Numbered from the stretch's first letter, positions 1 to 8,245 are shown. The stretch: 40,052 nt of DNA from Tannerella sp. (GCA_031271805.1 JAISUX010000113.1:1-40052), one strand, 5' to 3'. Numbers and translations are program-made. The notes: a model not told the origin generated them from the sequence alone.

Positions 1-827
1 ATTGTAGTGATACCGCGAATCCTGAGCGTTGTGTTAGCCCGCCCCGGCGCGCCGCCCTTGTCGAGAATCGTCAGACCGGGAGAAACGCCCTGCATAGCCG
101 CTGTTGTGCTGTTGGCAAATCGGCTGATTTTATCGCTTTTAATACTTCCTACAGCACCCGTTATGCTTAGTTTCTTCTGTTGACCGTAACCAACGACTAC
201 CACCTCTTCCAAAGCCTTCGTATCCTCGACAAGCACAATGTTGAGCGCTCTCGAAGCGTCATAGACCTCAAGATCCTGCGATTTATAGCCAAGGTAACTA
301 ACCTGTATCACTGCCGGCAAACTGCTTACTGTCAGAGAAAAAGCTCCGTCGGCATCTGTAACTGTCCCGTTAGTGGAGGCGCCTTTGACTATAACAGTGG
401 CGCCTGGTACAGGCTCGCCGGTTACGTCAATAACAGTACCGGCGACTCTCTTGCCGGTTTGTTGGAGTTGTAAGAGCGTCTCGCGTTTGGCAAGGATAAT
501 TACCTTATCCTCAACATGATACGAAATATCGCTCCCCTCAAGAATTTGATCAAGGATGGCAGTGATAGTTTGGTTCTTCACGTTTACGGTCACCTTCATA
601 CTCTTGTCAATGTCGTCATTGCTGTAAAAGAAGTAAAAATCGGTATTTTTCTCGATTTTGGACAACAATTTTCCGAGTTCAATACCTCGTTCATTCATAG
701 TCAAAAGTGTCTCCTGAGCGTAACTGCCGGCATAAACCGGAAGCAGTCCGAACATCAAAAGAGAAACAATTACTTTCATAAAAAAAATTTTGTGGGATAG
801 AAATCCCTTAGTTAGAAAAATATTCAT
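1..827 (-). CDS. SusC/RagA-family TonB-dependent outer-membrane receptor, N-terminal part (runs off left edge)
   Basis: The product would be an outer-membrane, TonB-energised channel that imports oligomers handed over by a SusD partner. About 275 codons are visible. In order they encode a signal peptide after an extended N-terminus (second Met at codon 17, then a hydrophobic run ending in AGSYAQ), an STN domain (about residues 40-110) of the kind that contacts a FecR anti-sigma factor, a carboxypeptidase-regulatory-like beta-sandwich (GTVIDVTGEPVPGATV), the SusC box EVVVVGYGQQKK, and the start of the plug with LRIRGITT at the edge. I chose the ATG at 827 because the second SusC in the window has the same kind of extended leader; the ATG 48 bases further on is the alternative. 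It lies 25 bases after the fecR-like gene, so the two are probably co-transcribed. The barrel and any SusD lie outside the window. Substrate unknown. Confidence 0.9.
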   Translation of the reverse strand, partial: MNIFLTKGFLSHKIFFMKVIVSLLMFGLLPVYAGSYAQETLLTMNERGIELGKLLSKIEKNTDFYFFYSNDDIDKSMKVTVNVKNQTITAILDQILEGSDISYHVEDKVIILAKRETLLQLQQTGKRVAGTVIDVTGEPVPGATVIVKGASTNGTVTDADGAFSLTVSSLPAVIQVSYLGYKSQDLEVYDASRALNIVLVEDTKALEEVVVVGYGQQKKLSITGAVGSIKSDKISRFANSTTAAMQGVSPGLTILDKGGAPGRANTTLRIRGITT

Positions 828-852
828 AGACTTTATATGTTAAAATATTATG

Positions 853-1872
853 TTATTCGCTGATAATCAAGCTTGATTGAGTGAGACGATATTTAATGGG
901 ATAGCTACGTCGAATGATTTCCATGACGTCTTTAACGGTATGTTCTGGCAAAATGAGACCGGTGAATCGCTTAGCCTTGAGCGATGCGGAGAGTTCGACT
1001 TTTATCCCGAAGTGATATTCCATCTGACGCGCGATATTTGCAAGCGTCTCGTCGGAAAAGCGGTATGTGCCGTCTTTCCATGCCGTATAATAATCTGTTT
1101 CCACGTTATTAACCGTTATTGAAGCGGTGAGACGGTCATAGTCGGCTTCCTGCCCGGGCGACAGGCGTTGCAAAGTCGTCACGCTGCCGTCCCGTTCCAC
1201 ACGGTTGAGTTCAACTCCGCCCGTGACAAGCGTGATTTTCGTATGGTTTTCCTCGTCCGTGCAGACGAAAAAACTTGTCCCCGTCACTCTCACACGAAGA
1301 TTTTGCACCTCTACCGTGAACGGTCTAAGGGTATCTTTTGCTATTTCAAAGAATGCGTTCCCTTCTTCAAGGACGACATTACGTTGCGTTTCCGCCAAAT
1401 CATCCGCGTAGATGAGTTTGCCGCTTCCGTTCATCCAAACGACCGAACGGTCGGGCAATTCGATTTTCCGTATGCCGTTATAGTTGAAAATGACGTTCTT
1501 AACAATGATTTCTTTCCCATCAGGCTTCTGCCGAGCGAAAGCGAACCAGACCGACAAGGTAACTATTATGCCTGCAGCAACGGCGGCGGCATACCGTAAC
1601 CATTCGGGAGCGACAAAGCGGCGTATGACTGCCGGCGGCTCTTGTGATTGCGTTGATCGGAATGTTGCGATACGGCGCGACAGTTCGTCCCATCCGCTTT
1701 CCAACTCCGCTTCCGTTACCATGCGACGGCTGTCAATAATTTCGTGCATCTCGCTATATTCGGCGACATGTTGAGGGTCTTCGCGTAGCCATTCGTTAAG
1801 CCGGCGACGTTCGTCTTCGGTCGCCGCATTTTGCAAAGACCTGACTATAAGCTCTTTCGTTGTCAATGCCAT
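853..1872 (-). CDS. FecR-family anti-sigma factor
   Basis: This is a 339-residue inner-membrane regulator that should hold the adjacent ECF sigma factor until the TonB receptor signals that its ligand is present. Visible parts are a cytoplasmic N-terminal region (1-90) with an acidic/basic helical character, one transmembrane helix at about 91-112 (WLRYAAAVAAGIIVTLSVW), a periplasmic FecR domain (about 128-235, with LPDRSVVWMNGSGKL and the conserved VTGTSFFV stretch) and a C-terminal DUF4974/STN-like domain (about 265-339) expected to contact the receptor STN domain. The length is typical for the Bacteroidota family. It lies between the sigma gene (73 bases upstream) and the SusC gene (25 bases downstream), the classical sigma/FecR/SusC order. 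The family call is firm. The specific partners are inferred from position. Confidence 0.93.
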   Translation of the reverse strand: MALTTKELIVRSLQNAATEDERRRLNEWLREDPQHVAEYSEMHEIIDSRRMVTEAELESGWDELSRRIATFRSTQSQEPPAVIRRFVAPEWLRYAAAVAAGIIVTLSVWFAFARQKPDGKEIIVKNVIFNYNGIRKIELPDRSVVWMNGSGKLIYADDLAETQRNVVLEEGNAFFEIAKDTLRPFTVEVQNLRVRVTGTSFFVCTDEENHTKITLVTGGVELNRVERDGSVTTLQRLSPGQEADYDRLTASITVNNVETDYYTAWKDGTYRFSDETLANIARQMEYHFGIKVELSASLKAKRFTGLILPEHTVKDVMEIIRRSYPIKYRLTQSSLIISE

Positions 1873-1945
1873 TTTTTTAATTCGCTTTATACGGTTAATA
1901 CAACTCGGTATGAATATTTACTTAAACGGTTGGTGTTTTTTTTAT

Positions 1946-2455
1946 TTATTTAGCAAAAAATTCGCGCAAAGTTTTCAAGGCGAGGTAAAGTTGATGTTCC
2001 ACAGTGCGCTTCGAGAGGTTGAGTATTTCAGCTATTTCGGAACTTTTTTTGTCCTCAAAATAGGCGAGTTTAAAAATTTCGCAACAACGTTTCGGCAACA
2101 TATCAATCCGGCGATATACATCCTGCATCCGCTCATAATCAATGATTCGCTTCTCGGCAGAATCGTAATAATCAAGTTCCAGCAGACGGTTTTCGAGTTC
2201 GATATCTTGAATGGCCGACTTCTCTATTTGCTTATGTTTCAGGAAATTAATACATCTGTTCCGAACGCCGCGAAACAGATAGGCTTCGGCCGTCTCGTCG
2301 TCGCACCTCAAAGTACCTTTTTGCCATACTTCGACGAACACATCATGAACAACATCCTTTGCATCTTCGTCCGGCACAAATCTGCGGGCGAAGCGCATCA
2401 ATGAAGCATAATGCGCTTTGTATAAGCGCCTAAGGTCGTTTGCATTATCCTCCAT
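1946..2455 (-). CDS. ECF (sigma-70 family) RNA polymerase sigma factor
   Basis: This 169-residue protein matches the Bacteroidota ECF sigma factors that pair with FecR. Region 2 lies at about residues 8-75 (FARRFVPDEDAKDVVHDVF, the polymerase- and -10-binding helix). Region 4 lies at about 120-166 and ends in a helix-turn-helix (SEIAEILNLSKRTVEHQLY). It lacks any extra domain. It is the first gene of the left-hand sigma/FecR/SusC run and has its own TAnnTTTG promoter. By family knowledge it should be released from FecR when the SusC-type receptor binds its ligand, and then activate the receptor operon. The ligand cannot be told from sequence. Confidence 0.93.
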   Translation of the reverse strand: MEDNANDLRRLYKAHYASLMRFARRFVPDEDAKDVVHDVFVEVWQKGTLRCDDETAEAYLFRGVRNRCINFLKHKQIEKSAIQDIELENRLLELDYYDSAEKRIIDYERMQDVYRRIDMLPKRCCEIFKLAYFEDKKSSEIAEILNLSKRTVEHQLYLALKTLREFFAK

Positions 2456-2519
2456 TCGTCAAGAATCTAACTGTTCATATCTCATACCGTAATATCCTTT
2501 TTCTAAGAATATCCCGATA

Positions 2520-2553
2520 CAAAGGTAGCATAAAATTTTCAATTACACACAAA
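2520..2553 (-). promoter_or_regulatory. Bacteroides-type promoter for the ECF sigma gene
   Basis: Read on the minus strand, TTTG (2553-2550) is followed after 22 bases by TACCTTTG (2527-2520), which fits the Bacteroidota housekeeping consensus TTTG / TAnnTTTG with a slightly long spacer. It lies 65 bases upstream of the sigma-factor ATG at 2455. Transcription start is inferred to lie near 2513. Confidence 0.6.
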
Positions 2554-2632
2554 CGAACAAAAATTAAAGAAATCGGCAAAAAATTTTTCAGCCGAAAGTT
2601 GTAACGTTAGTAACGTCTATGCAGTATATCTG

Positions 2633-3328
2633 TCAGTTTTCGGGTGGGCCTATGCTGCCGGTACGTTCTCCCGGCTTTCGGCCTTCGTATTGCTGCGGCA
2701 TATTCGGTCGTTTTATGCCGAACCGAAACTCGCCTCTCTTCGCAAGGAACGCCTCATACTGCTCGGACGTCAGTTTCTTAGCGATTTTACCGTTCGATTT
2801 CTCAATCTTCTTCTTAATTTTATCATCTATTTTAGCGGCTTTCAAACGGGCTTTTTCCAGCTGCTTCGGGGTCATGTTCGGATCAACAATATCTTCCGGG
2901 TTCGCGTCCAAGTCGGGGGGCGGCATATTTGCTTGCATATCCGCAGGCGGCATATTCGCGTTCAGGAAAATGCCAATATCGTTACCGCGCCGCATCTGAT
3001 CATCATCCTTTCTGAACAGCGATCGTTTCTGCTGTTTTAGCGTGCGAACCGACTTATGCTCGTCAATAAGAATCTTTTCGACGTATTTTTTCTGCTTTTC
3101 AGTCAGCCCGTTAATTTCCGGAAAGGACTCAATAACAGGCGTTTCCTCTATAGCCTGCATTCCCCTCGGCGGGCCGCCTCTGCGTTCGCCGCCTCCGAAC
3201 CCTCCACCCGGAGGTCCACCCATACCACCACCGCCAAAGCCGCCGCCGCCTCTACCGCCAAAGCCACCTTGAGCAAAACAATTGACGCTCAACACTACAC
3301 TCATCAATAAAACAATTATCTTTTTCAT
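2633..3328 (-). CDS. Secreted Gly/Pro-rich protein with helical, Spy/CpxP-like C-terminal region
   Basis: This 231-residue protein has a clear signal peptide (MKKIIVLLMSVVLSVNCFAQ, about 1-20). A low-complexity segment of Gly, Phe, Arg and Pro follows (about 21-55, many GGGFGG-type repeats). Next is a helical, Lys/Arg-rich region of about 65-225 with NGLTEKQKKYVEKIL and KKLTSEQYEAFLAKRGEF. Helices of this kind, together with LTxxQ-type phrases, recall periplasmic Spy/CpxP-like or DUF4890-like proteins of Bacteroidota, which have been linked to envelope or metal stress, but I cannot confirm the family. A Met/Pro/Asp-rich linker with three NMPP-type repeats lies near 123-140. It is monocistronic, with its own promoter. 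Function unknown; periplasmic or outer-membrane location is inferred from the signal peptide. Confidence 0.75.
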   Translation of the reverse strand: MKKIIVLLMSVVLSVNCFAQGGFGGRGGGGFGGGGMGGPPGGGFGGGERRGGPPRGMQAIEETPVIESFPEINGLTEKQKKYVEKILIDEHKSVRTLKQQKRSLFRKDDDQMRRGNDIGIFLNANMPPADMQANMPPPDLDANPEDIVDPNMTPKQLEKARLKAAKIDDKIKKKIEKSNGKIAKKLTSEQYEAFLAKRGEFRFGIKRPNMPQQYEGRKPGERTGSIGPPEN

Positions 3329-3359
3329 CGCGTTACGAATTATATATGATTAAACTGTG

Positions 3360-3394
3360 CAAAAATACGATAAACCCCAATAAAATATCCCAAA
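3360..3394 (-). promoter_or_regulatory. Promoter for the secreted Gly-rich protein gene
   Basis: On the minus strand TTTG (3394-3391) is followed after 23 bases by TATTTTTG (3367-3360), a full match to the TAnnTTTG -7 element. It lies 32 bases upstream of the ATG at 3328. The spacer is at the long end of the usual range, so the -33 assignment is less certain than the -7 box. Confidence 0.5.
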
Positions 3395-3459
3395 AGCATG
3401 CTCAAACGGCGTAAATACGTCCTGAAACGCCAAAACAGGCTTCTGTCTCCACAATAAAG

Positions 3460-4833
3460 TCAGGAAGAGCGATGCTTCACCCTGAAACTGGATGTGTAGG
3501 TTCCGGCGGCGCAGAGGACAGCGAAGATGATGAATGTTACGCGGAAACTGAGCATAAAATCATCGTGCAAATCGCTTGTTATCAATTTGTTGCCTACGAA
3601 CAAGGAGAGCGCCATCGTGGCGACGCCCATGCTGAACGCCTGACCGGTGAGACGCATCGTCCCCATAGTAGCGGAGGCTTGACCGTAGAAGCGTTTGTCA
3701 ACGGAACTCATTATCACATTGGCGTTTGGCGAAGAGAACAGGCCGAAGCCGAAGCCGAACAGCACGAGCAGCAGTACTATCCATACAAGCGGCGTGGTGG
3801 CGCTAACGAAGACGAGGGCTACTAATCCGACGGTAAGCATCGCCATGCCGCAAGTGGCAAGCAGCGAGGGGTTGTATTTGTCCGACAGCCGCCCGCCGTA
3901 GAACGACACGACGCACTGTACAAGCGCCTGTGCGATGAGTATGAAACCCGCCTGTTGAGGCTCGAAACCGCGCACATATTGCAGGTAAAGGCTCATCAGG
4001 AACGCCACGCCGAAGGTGCAAGCATAGTTGATGAGCGCCGAGAGGCTCGACAGGCTGAAGGTCTTGTTACCGGAAAATATCCGCACGTCAAACATCGGCT
4101 GCTTTTGCCGCAGCTCGTATTTTGCAAAGATAACTATCCCGGCAATCCCGGCTATAATCAGCATATAAGCGTATATATCAGGCAGTTCGGAGAAACCGAA
4201 GACGAGGCAGAACAGTCCGGCGGCATAGATTACGCTTCCGGCGAGGTCGAAATGCTCGCCACGCGCTTCTATCCATTCTTTTTTGAGTATGAAAGAGGCG
4301 AATGTAGCGGCTATAATACCCAGAATACCAACAAGAAAGAAGATGCTGTGCCAGCCGAGGTGCTGCGTGAGCATCCCGCCGAAGAACGGACCGGAGGCAA
4401 GGGCGAAGTAAACGACAGAGGTATTGACGCCGATAGCCTTGCCACGCTCGTTCTGCGGAAAGACCGAGACGAGTATTGCCATGCTCGTGCCGAACATCAT
4501 AGCGCTACCCGCGCCCGACAGCGCCCGCAGAGCGATAATCCACGCGCCCGACTGTGCGAAACCGCACAGCAGGTTCGTTATGCCGAACACAGCCAAGCCG
4601 CTGATGAAAAACCGCTTGCGACCATACATGTCGGCAAGCCGCGCAAAGGGCGCTTGCAGAATGGCTGTCGCGATAAGATAGGACGCGGCTATCCAACTCT
4701 GCGACACTGCCCCAAGCGCAAAAACACGTGCCATTTCCGGCAGCGTCAAATTGATAGCCGACCCCATGAACGGCACCAAAAACGACGCCATACACAGGAC
4801 GAAAAGAGCAGAGTTCTTGTTTGTCTCTTTCAT
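3460..4833 (-). CDS. MFS transporter, DHA2 (EmrB/QacA-like) drug exporter
   Basis: The 457-residue protein is almost entirely hydrophobic, with about 14 predicted membrane helices, as in the DHA2 branch of the major facilitator superfamily. The family motifs are visible: a first helix ending in LTLPEMARVF, motif A between helices 2 and 3 (RLADMYGRKRFF, about residues 65-76), and motif C-like small-residue helices (GSAMMFGTSMAIL, GPFFGGMLTQHLGW). Such proteins are proton-driven exporters of cationic or amphipathic compounds. The substrate is not predictable here. The start is 6 bases below the apt stop, so it is probably the last gene of a yicC-nadD-apt-MFS transcript. No adaptor (EmrA) or outer-membrane channel gene is next to it. 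Confidence 0.88.
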   Translation of the reverse strand: MKETNKNSALFVLCMASFLVPFMGSAINLTLPEMARVFALGAVSQSWIAASYLIATAILQAPFARLADMYGRKRFFISGLAVFGITNLLCGFAQSGAWIIALRALSGAGSAMMFGTSMAILVSVFPQNERGKAIGVNTSVVYFALASGPFFGGMLTQHLGWHSIFFLVGILGIIAATFASFILKKEWIEARGEHFDLAGSVIYAAGLFCLVFGFSELPDIYAYMLIIAGIAGIVIFAKYELRQKQPMFDVRIFSGNKTFSLSSLSALINYACTFGVAFLMSLYLQYVRGFEPQQAGFILIAQALVQCVVSFYGGRLSDKYNPSLLATCGMAMLTVGLVALVFVSATTPLVWIVLLLVLFGFGFGLFSSPNANVIMSSVDKRFYGQASATMGTMRLTGQAFSMGVATMALSLFVGNKLITSDLHDDFMLSFRVTFIIFAVLCAAGTYTSSFRVKHRSS

Positions 4834-4839
4834 AAAATT

Positions 4840-5370
4840 CTATCGCGGATATTTTATTAATGTTTCAATTTCAACGTCTTCGGCAATCGCTTCACGGCCT
4901 TTTAATTCAAGGAGTTCTATCAGGAAATTGACATAAATCTTTCCCGGCTTGAACTTGCGGATAAGGTTCACGGATGCGGCCATCGTCCCACCGGTAGCGA
5001 GTAAATCGTCATGCAAGAGAACAATTTCGCCTTCGCTGATGGCGTCGCGGTGCACCTGAATCTCGTCTGTACCGTACTCCTTGTTGTATCTTTCCGCATA
5101 CACCTCGGCGGGCAATTTTCCCGACTTACGTATGGGAACGAAGCCTGCATGCAGTCGTTCCGCCAAAAGAGGCCCCATGATAAATCCCCTCGATTCGATG
5201 CCAAGCACTTTCGTGATACCTTTATCACGATACATTTCATGCAGCCCGTCTGATAATTCCCGCAAAATCTGCGCATCCTTGAACAAGGTGGTCACATCCT
5301 TAAACTGAATCCCCGGTATAGGAAAATCGGGCACGTTCCTGATAGCTTTCTTTATTCTTTCTATATCCAT
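4840..5370 (-). CDS. apt: Adenine phosphoribosyltransferase
   Basis: The enzyme makes AMP from adenine and PRPP in cytosolic purine salvage. The 176-residue protein has the family opening (IRNVPDFPIPGIQFKDVTTLF, residues 10-30 in part), the flexible-loop region LPAEVYAERYNKEYGTD (87-103) and the PRPP-binding motif VLLHDDLLATGGT (117-129) with its paired Asp residues. An upstream in-frame ATG at 5415 would add 15 hydrophobic residues that are foreign to the family and would overlap nadD, so I chose the ATG at 5370, which starts MDIERIKKAI and gives the normal length. It starts 7 bases after the nadD stop. Together with the nucleoside deaminase and PNP at 13.3-15.4 kb it gives this window a strong purine-salvage content. 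Confidence 0.95.
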   Translation of the reverse strand: MDIERIKKAIRNVPDFPIPGIQFKDVTTLFKDAQILRELSDGLHEMYRDKGITKVLGIESRGFIMGPLLAERLHAGFVPIRKSGKLPAEVYAERYNKEYGTDEIQVHRDAISEGEIVLLHDDLLATGGTMAASVNLIRKFKPGKIYVNFLIELLELKGREAIAEDVEIETLIKYPR

Positions 5371-5377
5371 AATATAT

Positions 5378-5923
5378 TTATTTATATACAAAATCAGGAA
5401 GAAAAAATCTGACATCTTTACCTTCCTTCAATGCTTTTCTTATAAAAGTAGATGATATTTCGAGAAGTGGAGCGTCCACTTTTCTTACGGTCGTGAGTTC
5501 TTCGGGAATAATTATATCATAACCTGCTCTCGGATAGATTATTATTGGAAATTCAGCTATCAAAGACTTATGTTCTTTCCAGCGCCGGAAGTTTGCCCAA
5601 TTGTCGGCGCCGACGATTAGTGCGAACTGCCGCTCAGGATATTTTGCGCGTAAAGCCCTCAATGTGTTTATAGTATAGGACGGCCTCGGCAAGGAGAACT
5701 CAAAGTCGCTCGCCAGGAATTTCGGGTATCCTTCGATAGCCCTCTTGACCAGACCGTACCGAATCCTTTCATCCGCCAGTTCAGCCTCATCCTTAAGCGG
5801 ATTGCGAGGTGAAACGAGAAACCACAGTTCGTCAACGTCGCCGAACTCGCAAAGCCAGTTTGCCAACGCTAAATGCCCAATGTGGACAGGATTGAAAGAA
5901 CCCGGAAATATACCTGTCGTCAT
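5378..5923 (-). CDS. nadD: Nicotinate-nucleotide adenylyltransferase
   Basis: This 181-residue cytosolic enzyme joins nicotinate mononucleotide and ATP to make deamido-NAD, the adenylation step of NAD synthesis. The nucleotidyltransferase signature is at the N-terminus (GSFNPVHIGH, residues 8-17, with H14 and H17 of the H-x-G-H motif) and the second signature ISSTFIR is at 156-162. Length and start are standard. Its ATG overlaps the yicC stop by four bases (ATGA at 5923-5920), which shows translational coupling. In many Bacteroidales, as I recall, gmk lies between yicC and nadD; here it is absent. Confidence 0.96.
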   Translation of the reverse strand: MTTGIFPGSFNPVHIGHLALANWLCEFGDVDELWFLVSPRNPLKDEAELADERIRYGLVKRAIEGYPKFLASDFEFSLPRPSYTINTLRALRAKYPERQFALIVGADNWANFRRWKEHKSLIAEFPIIIYPRAGYDIIIPEELTTVRKVDAPLLEISSTFIRKALKEGKDVRFFLPDFVYK

Positions 5924-6792
5924 AATACGTTGAGTACCTGTTCTTTAATCTGCTCCAATTCGTCCTTCATCCGGACAACAATCTGTTGCATCTCAGCCTG
6001 ATTGCTCTTCGAGCCAAGCGTATTTATCTCACGGCCGATTTCCTGGGCTATAAAACCGAGCTTTTTCCCTTGTCCATAACTACTATCGAGCGTCTCGAGG
6101 AAGTATTTCAGGTGGTTCGTCAGCCGATCCTTTTCTTCGTTGATGTCTAAACGTTCGATGTAGTAAATCATTTCCTGCTCAAGGCGGTTTGAATCAATCT
6201 GCACTTCAGGGATTTTTTGCAGATTCTCTAAGATACGAGCCTTAATTTTTTCGACTCGCTCTTTTTCGTACGGCTCGACCTGTTTCAGTAGTTCGCCGAT
6301 GTTGGCAATCTTTTGTTTGAAAAGGCCGTATAGCATCTTCCCTTCTTGCTTGCGAAACTCAATAAGTTTATCGACAGCCGCCTCAATCGACTTTAAGACT
6401 GTCGCCCATTCCTCTTCGTCGGTTTCGAGCATCTCTGTCTTGATTACTTCGGGCAGGCGAAGCATCGTCAGGAACCAGTCTCCGGGCACATCAACCTTGA
6501 GCATGGCGGCGATTTCCTCGATTTGCGATTTATAACTTTCTATTACAGGGACGTTTATCTTAGCAGAAACATCCTTGCCTATCGCCTCTGTCGTGATTGT
6601 AAACTCAATCTTACCCCGCTCAAGTTTCTGCGCCAGGAGCAAACGTATGTCCATCTCCTTCTCACGATAGTTGGAAACAATGCGCGCAAACAAGTCAAAC
6701 TGCTTGCTGTTGAGGGATTTAACCTCAATTATCACTCTCTTATCCGGCAGTTCGGTTGTAACTTTTCCGAAGCCGGTCATTGATTGAATCAT
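5920..6792 (-). CDS. yicC: YicC-family endoribonuclease-like protein
   Basis: This is a 290-residue member of the YicC/YloC family. It begins with the diagnostic MIQSMTGFGK and has the family's N-terminal domain (to about residue 155) and C-terminal helical DUF1732 domain, whose end carries the conserved GKKLGFIAQEIGREINTLGSK-type segment (about 243-263). E. coli YicC has been linked to RNA cleavage and sRNA turnover. Whether this homologue has that activity is inference. It is the first gene of the yicC-nadD-apt-MFS run and faces away from modF across a 121-base divergent intergenic region. Confidence 0.93.
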   Translation of the reverse strand: MIQSMTGFGKVTTELPDKRVIIEVKSLNSKQFDLFARIVSNYREKEMDIRLLLAQKLERGKIEFTITTEAIGKDVSAKINVPVIESYKSQIEEIAAMLKVDVPGDWFLTMLRLPEVIKTEMLETDEEEWATVLKSIEAAVDKLIEFRKQEGKMLYGLFKQKIANIGELLKQVEPYEKERVEKIKARILENLQKIPEVQIDSNRLEQEMIYYIERLDINEEKDRLTNHLKYFLETLDSSYGQGKKLGFIAQEIGREINTLGSKSNQAEMQQIVVRMKDELEQIKEQVLNVL

Positions 6793-6815
6793 ATCTTTTT
6801 ATCAATTTTTTGCGC

Positions 6816-6823
6816 CAAAGATA
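6816..6823 (-). promoter_or_regulatory. Candidate -7 element for the yicC-nadD-apt run
   Basis: The minus strand reads TATCTTTG here, a full match to the Bacteroidota TAnnTTTG box, 24 bases from the yicC ATG. I see no clear TTTG at the expected upstream distance, so only the -7 half is supported. Confidence 0.4.
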
Positions 6824-6862
6824 ATGTAAATTTAGATTTATTTGTAATTTTCCGGGAAAATA

Positions 6863-6894
6863 TTTGGCAGAAAAAAAATAAAATGTGTACTTTG
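6863..6894 (+). promoter_or_regulatory. Weak candidate promoter for modF
   Basis: TTTG at 6863-6866 is followed after 21 bases by TACTTTG (6888-6894), one base shorter than the TAnnTTTG consensus. It lies 20 bases from the ATG at 6914 in the divergent yicC/modF gap. Position fits, but the -7 box is imperfect. Confidence 0.35.
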
Positions 6895-6913
6895 CACTAT
6901 AAAATGTTTTGTA

Positions 6914-8245
6914 ATGATAAAGATTGAGAACGCTGTACCGAGGAATCCGGACTTTAGATTTCGAGAGCCGGTCTCACTGTCCGTCGAGGATGGCGAGCAT
7001 GTGGCTTTCGTTGGTCCTAACGGTGGTGGGAAAAGTTTGCTTGTGTGGATGATGCTTGGCCATTATCCTCTTTTGAAGGGTGAAGCGTCGTATTGTGAGA
7101 ATGTGCGGTTCATCGCCTTCCGCGACAGTTACGGGGCGGCAGACACCGGTTATTACTTGCAGCAACGATGGAATTCACAAGACCGCGACGAGGCCTCGCC
7201 ACTGATTTTACTGTCGAGCGGCGAGCTGCGTAAATATCATATAAACAAGGCCTTAAGCGCCAATCCGCGTCTTCTTGTAATCGACAAACCTTTCATCGGC
7301 CTCGACGTTGCAGCGCGTGAGCAATTCGGCAGTTTGTTGGCCGAACTCGCCGCTAAGGGTAAGGTGCAGATTGTGCTTATCCTGGCAAGAATGAGCGAGA
7401 TACCTGACTTCATCACGCATGTTGTACCTGTTGCCGGCATGGTTTGCGGCGCTAAGGTCAGGCGTGAGCATTATCGTGAATCGGCTCCCGAAAATCCGGT
7501 TGTCGGTGTCTTGAACCCGCCGGAGTATATCGACGGAGCGGCGTTTTTTAAATCGTCGAATGTCGGATTGGCGTCGGATGCGAACGACAAAGTCATTGAA
7601 ATGCACGATGTTACGATCAGATACGGCAAGCGTGTGATTCTCAATAAATTGAGTTGGACAGTCCGTCGCGGCGAGAAATGGGCTTTGCTTGGGCCTAACG
7701 GTTCGGGCAAATCGACGCTGTTGAGCCTCATTTGCGCCGATAATCCGCAGTCATATTCCTGCAATATTTCTCTTTTCGGCTCACGACGCGGTTCGGGCGA
7801 AAGTATTTGGGATATCAAAAAGCGAATCGGCTACGTTAGTCCTGAGATGCATCGCGCTTATAGTGAGAATATTCCTGCCATAAAAATCGTCGCGAGCGGG
7901 CTATACGATAGCGTGGGGCTTTATGTGCAGCCCAAACCCGAACAATACACCGTGTGCGACTGGTGGATGAATGTTTTCGGTATTCGTGACCTGCGCGACC
8001 GGAATTTCATGAGCCTCTCCGACGGTGAACAGCGTTTAGTGCTTCTGACCAGAGCTTTCGTTAAGGATCCGGAACTTCTGATTCTCGACGAGCCAATGCA
8101 CGGCCTCGACGGCCATAACTACCTGTTAGTTAGCGCTATAATAGAATCATTCTGCCGTCGTCCGGATAAAACGCTCATAATAGTCACACATTATATCGAA
8201 GAGTTGCCGGAGTATGTAACTAAGAGGCTGACTTTAAGCCTTTAA
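6914..8245 (+). CDS. modF: ModF-like protein with two fused ABC ATPase domains
   Basis: The 443-residue protein carries two ABC nucleotide-binding domains and no membrane helices. Domain 1 has Walker A GPNGGGKS (34-41), an atypical signature SSGELRK and a Walker B in which Lys125 replaces the catalytic Glu (LLVIDKPFIGLD). Domain 2 has Walker A GPNGSGKS (260-267), signature LSDGEQR and an intact Walker B with Glu393 (LILDEPMHGLD). The stretch LFGSRRGSGESIWDIKKRIGY closely matches what I recall of E. coli ModF (photorepair-protein-like), which sits near the molybdate transporter and whose role is unclear. No mod genes are near here. The degenerate first ATPase site suggests asymmetric ATP use. 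The 3' end overlaps the convergent maf gene by 12 bases. Confidence 0.85.
   Translation: MIKIENAVPRNPDFRFREPVSLSVEDGEHVAFVGPNGGGKSLLVWMMLGHYPLLKGEASYCENVRFIAFRDSYGAADTGYYLQQRWNSQDRDEASPLILLSSGELRKYHINKALSANPRLLVIDKPFIGLDVAAREQFGSLLAELAAKGKVQIVLILARMSEIPDFITHVVPVAGMVCGAKVRREHYRESAPENPVVGVLNPPEYIDGAAFFKSSNVGLASDANDKVIEMHDVTIRYGKRVILNKLSWTVRRGEKWALLGPNGSGKSTLLSLICADNPQSYSCNISLFGSRRGSGESIWDIKKRIGYVSPEMHRAYSENIPAIKIVASGLYDSVGLYVQPKPEQYTVCDWWMNVFGIRDLRDRNFMSLSDGEQRLVLLTRAFVKDPELLILDEPMHGLDGHNYLLVSAIIESFCRRPDKTLIIVTHYIEELPEYVTKRLTLSL

Noticed and set aside
2604..2616. Small palindrome ACGTTAGTAACGT between two minus-strand genes
   Set aside because: Too short, a one-base centre and no T run; not enough to call a terminator or operator.
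3955..4860. 301-codon plus-strand open frame
   Set aside because: It is antisense to the DHA2 exporter, with highly charged low-quality sequence and no family features.
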